Source: Mucilaginibacter rubeus (lineage in GTDB: Bacteria; Bacteroidota; Bacteroidia; Sphingobacteriales; Sphingobacteriaceae). From it: a stretch of DNA of 64,000 nt. Shown here one piece after another: positions 9,227 to 16,641 of this stretch (position 1 is the first letter of the stretch; every line of letters starts with the position of its first letter). Below the pieces are notes generated by a model. It made no database searches. It was not told where the DNA came from and saw only the letters and a list, made by a program, of their open reading frames with translations. Both the position numbers and the translations under genes were made by a program. The stretch is taken from the NCBI RefSeq assembly GCF_014643835.1, contig NZ_BMKD01000004.1, forward strand, positions 434,001-498,000, read 5' to 3'.

Positions 9227-9263
9227 GCACGGCTCAATTTACTTGTCTGTGTGGCTCAAATTT
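9227..9263 (-). promoter_or_regulatory. Direct-repeat operator upstream of the aldo/keto reductase (candidate AraC site)
   Basis: Two copies of GGCTCAA with similar flanks lie at 9231-9237 and 9253-9259, exactly 22 bp apart, or two helical turns. Same-face tandem repeats are what AraC-family activators usually bind. They sit just upstream of where the -33 region of the minus-strand reductase should lie; GATCTTTG at 9191-9198 (minus strand) is a one-mismatch -7 box. Confidence 0.5.
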
Positions 9264-9339
9264 TTACGATAACTCTTTGTAAAACTCGCACACAAACTAT
9301 GGGAACAAAATCGACCATTTACCACCTTAACCAAACCTT

Positions 9340-9384
9340 AACACTAACTTAGTTTAATTTTAATAAAATAAGTTTAGTATTGCT
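9340..9384 (+). promoter_or_regulatory. Promoter/operator block of the PhnX-like operon
   Basis: This is the plus-strand partner of the susC block. TAGTATTG at 9375-9382 serves as the -7 box, and the ATG follows 21 bases after it. Two palindromes are visible: ACTAACTTAGT at 9343-9353 and GTTTAG-N5-CTAAAC at 9372-9388. The second overlaps the -7 box and expected start point, a usual repressor position. Confidence 0.6.
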
Positions 9385-9403
9385 AAACATTATAAATGTT
9401 GTT

Positions 9404-10090
9404 ATGAGTATAAAATTAGTGGTATTTGACATAGCCGGCACCACGGTTAAAGACGATCATGAAGTTAGCAAAGCTTTCAGGGCTGCCATGCAAAAGTCCG
9501 GTTATGAAGTTGGATTGGAAAAAATAGATCCGCTGATGGGGTATGAAAAAACCCTCGCTATCCGCAAAATGCTTACTGAACATGAGACTGATCAATCAGT
9601 TATTACGGACGAGCTGGTAACCACTATCCACAAAGAATTTGTGCAGCAAATGATTAACTTTTACCAGTTTGAGCCTGGCATTGAACCCCTGCCAAACGTA
9701 GAGGAAACGTTTGCTAAACTGCATGAGCAGGGCGTTAAAGTTGGTATCAATACCGGCTTTTCGCGCGATATTGCTGATACCATTGTTAACCGCCTGCAAT
9801 GGCAGGAAAAAGGGCTGATCGATTACGTTGTTGGATCGGACGAAGTTGAACTTGGTCGCCCGCACCCCTTTATGATCCAAAAAATGATGCTTGAGGCCGG
9901 CATAACTGATGCTTTGGAAGTTGCTAAAGTGGGGGATACCGAGGTTGATGTACGCGAAGGGCAAAACACCGGCTGCAAATACACTATAGGTGTAACCACT
10001 GGTATTTTTACCCGTGCCGAGTTGGAAACCTACAATCCTACCCATATTATTGACGACATTGCACAAGTAGTTGAGATTATAAACCAATAG
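9404..10090 (+). CDS. Phosphonatase-like HAD hydrolase (PhnX-like)
   Basis: This 228-residue haloacid-dehalogenase-superfamily protein is closest in layout to phosphonoacetaldehyde hydrolase (PhnX). Motif I is FDIAGTTV with nucleophile D9 and Ala at +2, as in PhnX, instead of the usual acid. The C1 cap holds LMGYEK with K49 near the position of the PhnX Schiff-base lysine. Motif III is GRPHP and motif IV is VGDTEVDVREG. It is shorter than PhnX (about 260-270 residues). It most likely cleaves a C-P bond of an aldehyde phosphonate, or a close phosphoester analogue, in the cytoplasm. I use the ATG at 9404; a TTG 24 bases upstream is in frame but lies inside the promoter box. The next gene starts 4 bp after the stop. 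Confidence 0.85.
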   Translation: MSIKLVVFDIAGTTVKDDHEVSKAFRAAMQKSGYEVGLEKIDPLMGYEKTLAIRKMLTEHETDQSVITDELVTTIHKEFVQQMINFYQFEPGIEPLPNVEETFAKLHEQGVKVGINTGFSRDIADTIVNRLQWQEKGLIDYVVGSDEVELGRPHPFMIQKMMLEAGITDALEVAKVGDTEVDVREGQNTGCKYTIGVTTGIFTRAELETYNPTHIIDDIAQVVEIINQ

Positions 10091-10094
10091 TATA

Positions 10095-11432
10095 ATGAGG
10101 CTGATTGAAAGTTTACGTGCAAAAGTAGCCCAATGGCCTTATGCACTGATTTCAGTTTTGGCAGCGGTTTCAGCCTTCGGAACGTATACATCCATGTATG
10201 CCTTTCGTAAGGCATTTGCAGCGGCAACTTTCACAGGTCATGAGTATTTTCATGTTGATTATAAAGTTTGGCTGGTTATAGCTCAGGTTATAGGCTATAT
10301 GAGCAGCAAATTTTACGGCATAAAGTTTATAGCCGAAGTTAACAGCAAAACCCGCGCCCGTTATATTTTAATCCTGATCGGGATTGCCTGGGCGGCGCTG
10401 CTGGCCTTTGCTTTTGTACCGGCCCCATGGAATATCGTGTTTCTTTTTATCAACGGTTTTCCGCTTGGCCTTATCTGGGGGCTGGTTTTTGGTTATTTGG
10501 AAGGCCGCCGCTCAACAGAGTTCATGGCCTCGGTATTGTCCATCAGCCTCATTTTTGCGTCGGGTTTTGTAAAAACAACCGGACGAACTTTAATAACCGG
10601 TTTCCATGTAAACGAATACTATATGCCATTTTTAACAGGGGCGGTGTTTGTGTTGCCGCTTTTATTTTTTGTAGGTTGTATGGAGCTTATCCCTGCCCCT
10701 ACCGCCGAAGATAAACGTCTGCGTTCGGAACGTACACCGATGAATGCAGCAGAGCGTAAACAATTCGTCATCCGTTTCTTGCCGGGTATTATCCTCACGC
10801 TCATTGTTTATGTATTACTCACCATTATGCGCGACGTGCGCGACAATTTTGAAGTAGAGATCTGGGCCAGCCTGGGCATTAAGGATAACAGCATCTTTAC
10901 TACTACCGATATTAAAATTTCGCTGGTGGTTTTAGTCGCCATGAGTTTACTGATCCTTGTACGAAAAAACCTTCGTGCTTTTAGTATCATCCATTTAATG
11001 ATCATTGCCGGTTGCGCGCTGGTAGGTATATCAACCATCCTGTTTACCCTTAAAATGGTAAGCCCAACCTTATGGATGACCTTGGTAGGCCTCGGCTTAT
11101 ACATGGGCTACGTTCCCTACAATGCTATATTTTTCGAGCGGATGATAGCATCGTTCCACTATAAAAGCAACGTGGGCTTTATCATGTACATTGCCGATTC
11201 GATGGGCTACCTTGGCAGTGTTAGTGTTTTGCTGGTAAAAGAACTTGGTCGCCCCTCAATAAGCTGGGGTGCCTTTTTCCGGGAAGGCGCAATGACGGTA
11301 GCCATTGTTGGCGGAATTTGCGGTATTTTATCGCTCATTTACTTTTTGCAAAGCGCTGCCCGTGATAAAAAAAAGATAATTGCGGGTGAAACTGATGAGC
11401 AACAAACGCTAACTTTCAATCCAGCCAATTAA
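10095..11432 (+). CDS. DUF5690-family multi-spanning membrane protein (MFS-like carrier)
   Basis: This 445-residue protein has about eleven or twelve hydrophobic segments and a large charged loop near residues 205-235 (PAPTAEDKRLRSERTPMNAAERKQ). That gives two halves, like a major-facilitator carrier. It resembles DUF5690 proteins, which have no assigned substrate. The start lies 4 bp after the PhnX-like stop and the FAD oxidoreductase follows 55 bp later, so it belongs to the operon. No PhnCDE-type ABC system is present in the window. It is therefore the natural candidate for inner-membrane uptake of the phosphonate after SusCD passage. That function is inference. Confidence 0.8.
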   Translation: MRLIESLRAKVAQWPYALISVLAAVSAFGTYTSMYAFRKAFAAATFTGHEYFHVDYKVWLVIAQVIGYMSSKFYGIKFIAEVNSKTRARYILILIGIAWAALLAFAFVPAPWNIVFLFINGFPLGLIWGLVFGYLEGRRSTEFMASVLSISLIFASGFVKTTGRTLITGFHVNEYYMPFLTGAVFVLPLLFFVGCMELIPAPTAEDKRLRSERTPMNAAERKQFVIRFLPGIILTLIVYVLLTIMRDVRDNFEVEIWASLGIKDNSIFTTTDIKISLVVLVAMSLLILVRKNLRAFSIIHLMIIAGCALVGISTILFTLKMVSPTLWMTLVGLGLYMGYVPYNAIFFERMIASFHYKSNVGFIMYIADSMGYLGSVSVLLVKELGRPSISWGAFFREGAMTVAIVGGICGILSLIYFLQSAARDKKKIIAGETDEQQTLTFNPAN

Positions 11433-11487
11433 ATCAATTGAGGTTTGAACAATTCAAACCAGTGAACTATAATGAACTATTGAACTA

Positions 11488-12624
11488 ATGAACAACAATA
11501 AAAGTGCAATAATCATAGGCGCAGGCATTGTAGGCTTGGCTACGGCCCGCGCTTTGGCCATTCGCGGCTATAAGGTAACGGTATTTGAGCGCAATGAACG
11601 CGCGGTGGGCGCTTCCATCCGTAACTTTGGTATGGTATGGCCGATAGGCCAGGCTACAGGGCCAATGTTTGAGCGCGCCATGCTATCAAAAAGCATTTGG
11701 AAAACAATTTGTACCGAGGCTAAGATCTGGCATAATGAGGTTGGTTCGCTACACCTTGCTTATCACGATGATGAACTGCAGGTAATTGAAGAGTATGTAG
11801 ATGTAAACAAGCAATACCGTGATTGCGCTGTGCTAACTCCAGGCGAAGCTGTTTCAAAATCGCCGGCAATCAATACCGATGGATTGAAAGGCGCCCTGTG
11901 GAGCGGCGAGGAAATGATTGTTGAATCGCGGGTAGCCGTCGGGCAGGTGGCAGCTTACCTCGCCGAAAAATTCGGTGTCGAATTTCACTGGAACACCGCT
12001 ATCAGCCGCATTGAACATCCAAAGGTAAGTTCAGGCACCCAAAGCTGGGAAGCCGACGAGATCTATATTTGCAGCGGCGCCGATTTTGAAACGCTTTATC
12101 CTGAACTATTCGCGCAAACACAGATCACCAAATGCAAACTCCAAATGATGCGTCTGGTTACTCAACCTGATGAATGGCGCATAGGCCCATCGCTATGTGG
12201 TGGCTTGTCTATGATCCATTACCCAGGTTTCCAGGCGGCATCTTCATTGCCTGCTTTGCGCAAACGCTACGAAGAACAGTATGCTACCCACCTGAAATGG
12301 GGCATCCATGTTATGGTATCACAAAACGGCAGCGGCGAGCTTACCATAGGCGATTCGCACGAATATGGTTTAGTTCATGACCCGTTTGATAAGGAATTTA
12401 TTAATAATTTGATAATTGAATACTTACATACATTCGCCAATTTTAAAGATTGGAAAATGCTGCAGTCATGGCACGGCATCTATCCTAAAATGACCAACGG
12501 CGCGTATGAGCTTATTGTTGATATTGAGCCCGGGGTAACCCTCATCAATGGCCTCGGCGGTAACGGCATGACCCTGTCATTTGGCCTATGCGAGCAAGAG
12601 ATTGCCAGGCGGAAAGACGGTTAG
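11488..12624 (+). CDS. FAD-dependent oxidoreductase of the phosphonate-cluster type
   Basis: This 378-residue DAO-fold flavoenzyme opens with the Rossmann motif GAGIVGLATARALAIRG (residues 9-25). VGASIRNFGMVWPIGQ follows near residue 41, the signature of the family (TIGR03364-like) that co-occurs with PhnX-like hydrolases, and a C-terminal FAD-closing GLGGNGMTLSFG lies near 356. Members of such clusters have been shown to oxidise 2-aminoethylphosphonate or its N-methyl form to phosphonoacetaldehyde. Other proposals involve the 1-hydroxy derivative. It would deliver the substrate of the preceding HAD enzyme. Soluble and cytoplasmic, with no signal peptide. Family sure; exact substrate not. Confidence 0.88.
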   Translation: MNNNKSAIIIGAGIVGLATARALAIRGYKVTVFERNERAVGASIRNFGMVWPIGQATGPMFERAMLSKSIWKTICTEAKIWHNEVGSLHLAYHDDELQVIEEYVDVNKQYRDCAVLTPGEAVSKSPAINTDGLKGALWSGEEMIVESRVAVGQVAAYLAEKFGVEFHWNTAISRIEHPKVSSGTQSWEADEIYICSGADFETLYPELFAQTQITKCKLQMMRLVTQPDEWRIGPSLCGGLSMIHYPGFQAASSLPALRKRYEEQYATHLKWGIHVMVSQNGSGELTIGDSHEYGLVHDPFDKEFINNLIIEYLHTFANFKDWKMLQSWHGIYPKMTNGAYELIVDIEPGVTLINGLGGNGMTLSFGLCEQEIARRKDG

Positions 12625-12639
12625 TTTTTTAGACCATAG

Positions 12640-12815
12640 TCCATGGTCGATAGTCCATGGATTGAAAAAACTGCATATCTTGGTTTTTCAATAAGCCAAC
12701 CATAGCTTATTGGCTATAACTATTGACAAAAACAATAACCAGGTCTATGAACTTTCGACCATAGACTAAAAACAAGAAAACCATGGTCTATGGACTATCG
12801 ACCATGGACTAAAAA
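12640..12815. repeat. Phrase-like inverted repeats of CCATAGTCCATGG type
   Basis: The spacer before the phospholipase gene holds several forward and reverse variants of a short word: CCATAGTCCATGG, CGATAGTCCATGG, GACCATAGACT, CCATGGTCTATGG, CGACCATGGACT. The left and right clusters are reverse complements of each other across about 130 bp. A smaller hairpin (AATAAGC / GCTTATT) lies between near 12690-12712. The right cluster runs up to the real start at 12823 and creates a false upstream ATG at 12790. Confidence 0.7.
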
Positions 12816-12822
12816 TAAAACT

Positions 12823-15378
12823 ATGTCTGATTCAAGGAGAGATTTTCTTAAAAAAGCAGCCCTATTAACCGGTGCAGCCGGCCTCGCCAGCATTTTACCC
12901 CAATCTATTCAAAAAGCAATGGCCATTAACCCGGCACCGGGCAGCACTTACCTGGATGCCGAGCACATTGTGATCCTGATGCAGGAAAACCGCTCGTTTG
13001 ATCATACTTACGGGATGCTGAAGGGGGTACGTGGTTATAATGACCCACGCGCTATTGATTTGCCCAACAAAAACAAGGTTTGGCTGCAATCGAACAAAAA
13101 AGGCGAAACGTATGCCCCTTTCCACCTTGATATCAAGAATACCAAAGCAACCTGGATGAGCTCGTTGCCGCATTCATGGAGCAACCAGGTTAATGCCCGT
13201 GACGACGGCAAATTTGACCAATGGCTTAACGTTAAGCGTAACGGTATTAAGGAATATTCCAACATACCTTTAACTATGGGTTTCCACAATCGCGAGGATA
13301 TCCCGTTTTACTATGCCCTGGCCGATGCCTTTACCGTTTGCGATCAAAACTTTTGCTCATCCCTGACAGGTACAAACCCAAACCGGTTGTATTTCTGGAG
13401 TGGTACTATCCGTGCCGAACAGCATGAAAACTCCCTTGCACACGTTTGGAATGACGATATGGATTATGGCACCCTCAACTGGGCTACCTTCCCCGAGCGT
13501 TTGGAGGATCATAATATATCATGGAAACATTACCAGAACGAAATTGCCATTGATACTGGTTTACAGGGTGAAGAAGATCCGTGGTTATCAAATTTCCAGG
13601 ATAACCCGCTGGAGTTTTTTGGCCAGTATAACATTAAACTTTACGATAAGCACATCGCCCATCTGCAAAAAAAGTCAACAGTTTTGCCTGATGAGATAAC
13701 CGCCCTTAAAAAACAAATTGCTGCTTTGCCGGCCGGCGATGCACATATAGATCATTTACAAAAGCAGCTTAAACAAAAACAACGCGACCTGGAGAACATC
13801 AAAAAAGACATGGCGAGCCTTGATCCTGGTAAATTTGCCAATCTTTCGCAACGCGAAAAAAACCTGCACCAAAAAGGTTTTGTAACCAATATCAATGATC
13901 CGCATTACCGCACTTTAAGTCCGCTGAAATATAATGATGATGGCACCGAGCGTGAAGTTTTAGTACCTAAAGGCGATGTATTACACCAGTTCCGTGCCGA
14001 TGTAAAAGGAAGTCAATTACCTACTGTAAGCTGGCTATCGGCCCCCGAGCATTTTTCTGACCATCCAAGCTCGGCCTGGTACGGTGCATGGTACGTATCT
14101 GAAGTGCTGGACATTCTTACCCAAAATCCCGAAGTTTGGAAAAAGACTGTTTTTATTTTAGCTTATGATGAAAATGATGGTTACTTTGACCATGTGCCTC
14201 CTTTCACCGCGCCTAATCCGCATAAACCGGGCACCGGTAAAGTATCAGAAGGTATCGACCCAAGCGTTGAATTCGTTACATTAGAACAGGAAAAAGCACG
14301 CAACAACTTCCCGGAAGTATTTGATCGCGAAAGCCCGATCGGTTTAGGCTTCCGTGTGCCGTTGGTAATTGCTTCACCATGGAGCCGCGGCGGATGGGTT
14401 AACTCCGAAGTGTTTGACCATACTTCAACCCTGCAATTTTTAGAGAACTTTTTAAGCCACAAAACTGGTAAAAAAGTAACCGAACCTAATATCAGCCAAT
14501 GGCGCCGTACCGTTTGCGGTGATCTTTCAAGCGTTTTCCGCCCATATAACGGCGAGAAGATCGAGAACCCTGAGTTTGTTGCAAGGGAAGCATTTTTGGA
14601 GAGCATTCACAAAGCCCAGTTTAAGAAACTGCCATCAGATTATAAGCTGCTTACCGCCGATGAAATTGCGCAGATCAATAAAGATCCGCATTCATCCCCA
14701 TATATGCCCCAACAGGAAAAAGGCATTAAACCTTCATCGGCACTGCCCTACCAGCTTTATGCCGATGGTAAATTAAGCGCTGATAAAAAATCGTTTGAGA
14801 TCAAATTTACTGCGAGTAACAAAGCCTTTGGTGCAAAAGCGTTGGGCTCACCATTTAACGTATATGCTCCCGGCAAATATGCTACGATGAATGATCCGCA
14901 GAAAATGGAAGATCTGCGTACCTGGGCCTATACCGTTAAAGCCGGCTATACCCTGGCAGATGTATGGCCGCTGCATGAATTTGAAAACGGCGAATATTAT
15001 TTACGCACCTATGGCCCTAACGGCTTTTTCCGCGAGTACCGGGGTAATACTGCCGATCCGCTGGTTGATGTTGTTTGCGAATACGAACAGGTTGCCGGTA
15101 AGTTAACAGGTAACATCTCCCTGAAAATAACAAATCATACAAGTAAGGCCCAAACTATTACGGTAACAGATCATGGCTACAAAACTCCCGATCATAAAGT
15201 TGCTGTAAAGGCAGGCTCAGGCGCAACCATTGCATTAAACTTAAGCAAAAGCCATAACTGGTATGATTTCAGTACAAAAGTTGACGGCTTTGATAAATTC
15301 GGTAAACGCTTTGCAGGTCGGGTTGAAACAGGAAGGTCAAGCTTCAGCGATCCATTAATGGGTAAAGAATTAGTATAA
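12823..15378 (+). CDS. Phosphocholine-specific phospholipase C, Tat-exported
   Basis: This 851-residue protein starts with a twin-arginine signal (SDSRRDFLKKAALLTGAAG). The phosphoesterase domain covers residues ~35-540, with the metal-binding HIVILMQENRSFDHTYG, SLTGTNPNRLYFWSGT and AYDENDGYFDHV. Two C-terminal beta domains (~640-850) are typical of bacterial PC-PLC/sphingomyelinase enzymes. It folds in the cytoplasm, is exported by Tat, and releases a phosphorylated headgroup from phosphatidylcholine- or sphingomyelin-like lipids. A charged coiled segment near 290-330 (KKQIAALPAGD, KQLKQKQRDLENIKKD) is an insertion. It follows the FAD gene in the same direction after a 198-bp repeat-filled spacer. 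I chose 12823 because the Tat motif starts there. Confidence 0.92.
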   Translation: MSDSRRDFLKKAALLTGAAGLASILPQSIQKAMAINPAPGSTYLDAEHIVILMQENRSFDHTYGMLKGVRGYNDPRAIDLPNKNKVWLQSNKKGETYAPFHLDIKNTKATWMSSLPHSWSNQVNARDDGKFDQWLNVKRNGIKEYSNIPLTMGFHNREDIPFYYALADAFTVCDQNFCSSLTGTNPNRLYFWSGTIRAEQHENSLAHVWNDDMDYGTLNWATFPERLEDHNISWKHYQNEIAIDTGLQGEEDPWLSNFQDNPLEFFGQYNIKLYDKHIAHLQKKSTVLPDEITALKKQIAALPAGDAHIDHLQKQLKQKQRDLENIKKDMASLDPGKFANLSQREKNLHQKGFVTNINDPHYRTLSPLKYNDDGTEREVLVPKGDVLHQFRADVKGSQLPTVSWLSAPEHFSDHPSSAWYGAWYVSEVLDILTQNPEVWKKTVFILAYDENDGYFDHVPPFTAPNPHKPGTGKVSEGIDPSVEFVTLEQEKARNNFPEVFDRESPIGLGFRVPLVIASPWSRGGWVNSEVFDHTSTLQFLENFLSHKTGKKVTEPNISQWRRTVCGDLSSVFRPYNGEKIENPEFVAREAFLESIHKAQFKKLPSDYKLLTADEIAQINKDPHSSPYMPQQEKGIKPSSALPYQLYADGKLSADKKSFEIKFTASNKAFGAKALGSPFNVYAPGKYATMNDPQKMEDLRTWAYTVKAGYTLADVWPLHEFENGEYYLRTYGPNGFFREYRGNTADPLVDVVCEYEQVAGKLTGNISLKITNHTSKAQTITVTDHGYKTPDHKVAVKAGSGATIALNLSKSHNWYDFSTKVDGFDKFGKRFAGRVETGRSSFSDPLMGKELV

Positions 15379-15400
15379 TATTTAAAACTTTTATCATTCA

Positions 15401-15427
15401 AAGCCGGGCTTCTGAGTCCGGCTTTTG
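15401..15427 (+). terminator. Terminator after phospholipase C
   Basis: AAGCCGG pairs with CCGGCTT across a 10-base loop and is followed by TTTGCTTTTT. It ends the forward phosphonate/phospholipid cluster. Confidence 0.75.
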
Positions 15428-15500
15428 CTTTTTATAGGTTTTATGAATTGCAGATGACACTAATCAGCAGTTAGTTATTGGGATTTTTAAAATATGATTA

Positions 15501-15539
15501 TATATTTGCGTAATCAGTTACATAATTAGTTACTAATTA
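15501..15539 (+). promoter_or_regulatory. Promoter and direct-repeat operator of the MarR-GNAT gene
   Basis: TATATTTG (15501-15508) fits the Bacteroidota -7 box TAnnTTTG; an ATTG about 20 bases upstream could serve as -33. Right after it come TAATCAGTTAC and TAATTAGTTAC as imperfect direct repeats, plus a further ACTAATTA that runs to the start codon. Repeats over the transcription start suggest autorepression by the encoded MarR domain. Confidence 0.45.
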
Positions 15540-15540
15540 T

Positions 15541-16494
15541 ATGGAATTTTTCAATAAAGTGGGCAAAATGGCTATTGGCAGCAGGTTAAGGATGCTTACC
15601 GAAACCATGGTTGAAGATGCTGCGCGGATCTACAAATTATATGATATCGATTTTCAGCCTAAATGGTTCCCGGTTTTTTATGTATTGCAGGATGGTGCCG
15701 AATTTACCATTACAGCTATTGCCAAAGAGATCGGCCACTCGCACCCTTCTGTAAGTAAGATCATCGCCGAAATGGTGAAGAACGGTTTTGTTATTGAGAA
15801 AAAGGATAAGGCTGATGGCAGGCGCAACATGGTAAGCCTGTCGGCTAAAGGGCTTGAGGTTGGAAAAAAAATCCAGGACCAGTATGCAGATGTAACCAAT
15901 GCCGTTGAAGAACTTTTATCCCAGGCAAACCATGACCTATGGAAGGCTATTGAAGAATGGGAATACCTGCTGGAACAAAAATCATTGTTGCGCCGGGTAC
16001 AGGCACATCAAAAAATAAGGGAGAGCAATAAAGTACACATCGTGCCTTATGAACCTAAATATGCCGGGGCTTTTAAAGCGCTTAATGAAGAATGGATCTC
16101 CAAATACTTCGTAATGGAAGAGGCCGATTATAAGGCCCTTGATAACGCCGACAGTTACATTATTAACAACGGCGGCCATATCCTGGTCGCGCTTTATAAT
16201 AACGAACCCGTTGGTGTATGTGCCCTACTGAAAATGGACGATCCTGATTATGACTATGAGCTTGCTAAAATGGCCGTTTCGCCAAAGGCGCAGGGAAAAA
16301 ATATAGGCTTTTTGCTCGGACAGGCTATTATCGAAAAGGCCAAAGCCCTTGGCAGCCATAAACTTTACCTGGAGAGTAACACCATTTTAAAGCCGGCCAT
16401 CAGCCTGTATCATAAGCTGGGTTTTGTAAAAGTTGCAGGCAGACCTTCACCATACGAACGGGCCAATATTCAGATGGAACTTGAGTTGAAATGA
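15541..16494 (+). CDS. MarR-type regulator fused to GNAT N-acetyltransferase
   Basis: This 317-residue protein joins a winged-helix MarR domain to a GNAT acetyltransferase. The MarR part (~1-145) has the recognition helix region IAKEIGHSHPSVSKIIAEMV and the wing KKDKADGRRNMVSLSAKG. The GNAT part (~165-317) has the acetyl-CoA loop VSPKAQGKNIGFLLGQ and the closing SLYHKLGFVKV. The fusion is a known architecture in which the enzyme half may modify or sense the effector, but no substrate is assigned. No other gene shares its transcript. It probably represses itself through the repeats at its promoter. Confidence 0.92.
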   Translation: MEFFNKVGKMAIGSRLRMLTETMVEDAARIYKLYDIDFQPKWFPVFYVLQDGAEFTITAIAKEIGHSHPSVSKIIAEMVKNGFVIEKKDKADGRRNMVSLSAKGLEVGKKIQDQYADVTNAVEELLSQANHDLWKAIEEWEYLLEQKSLLRRVQAHQKIRESNKVHIVPYEPKYAGAFKALNEEWISKYFVMEEADYKALDNADSYIINNGGHILVALYNNEPVGVCALLKMDDPDYDYELAKMAVSPKAQGKNIGFLLGQAIIEKAKALGSHKLYLESNTILKPAISLYHKLGFVKVAGRPSPYERANIQMELELK

Positions 16495-16526
16495 AAAGCC
16501 AGTTAGCGGGTTTACTACTTCCCTCA

Positions 16527-16556
16527 ATAGATATATTAACTATAGATATATTAACT
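16527..16556 (+). repeat. Perfect 15-bp tandem duplication
   Basis: ATAGATATATTAACT occurs twice head to tail between the MarR-GNAT gene and the next gene. It lies 85 bp upstream of the next ATG and may be part of that gene's control region or just slippage. Confidence 0.7.
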
Positions 16557-16641
16557 ATTGTATAACAATTGTGAATAAATTCAACAAACAGTTTATAGTA
16601 TTTTTTGTTTCTTGCAATTGAAACTTAAACACTATATCTAT

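Noticed and set aside
9380-9403. TTG start for the PhnX-like gene
   Set aside because: The TTG falls in the -7 box of the shared promoter, so it would lie upstream of the transcript. The ATG at 9404 opens directly on the HAD fold.
12790-12822. Upstream ATG of the phospholipase C gene
   Set aside because: It is created by the intergenic repeat word and would put 11 residues before the Tat signal.
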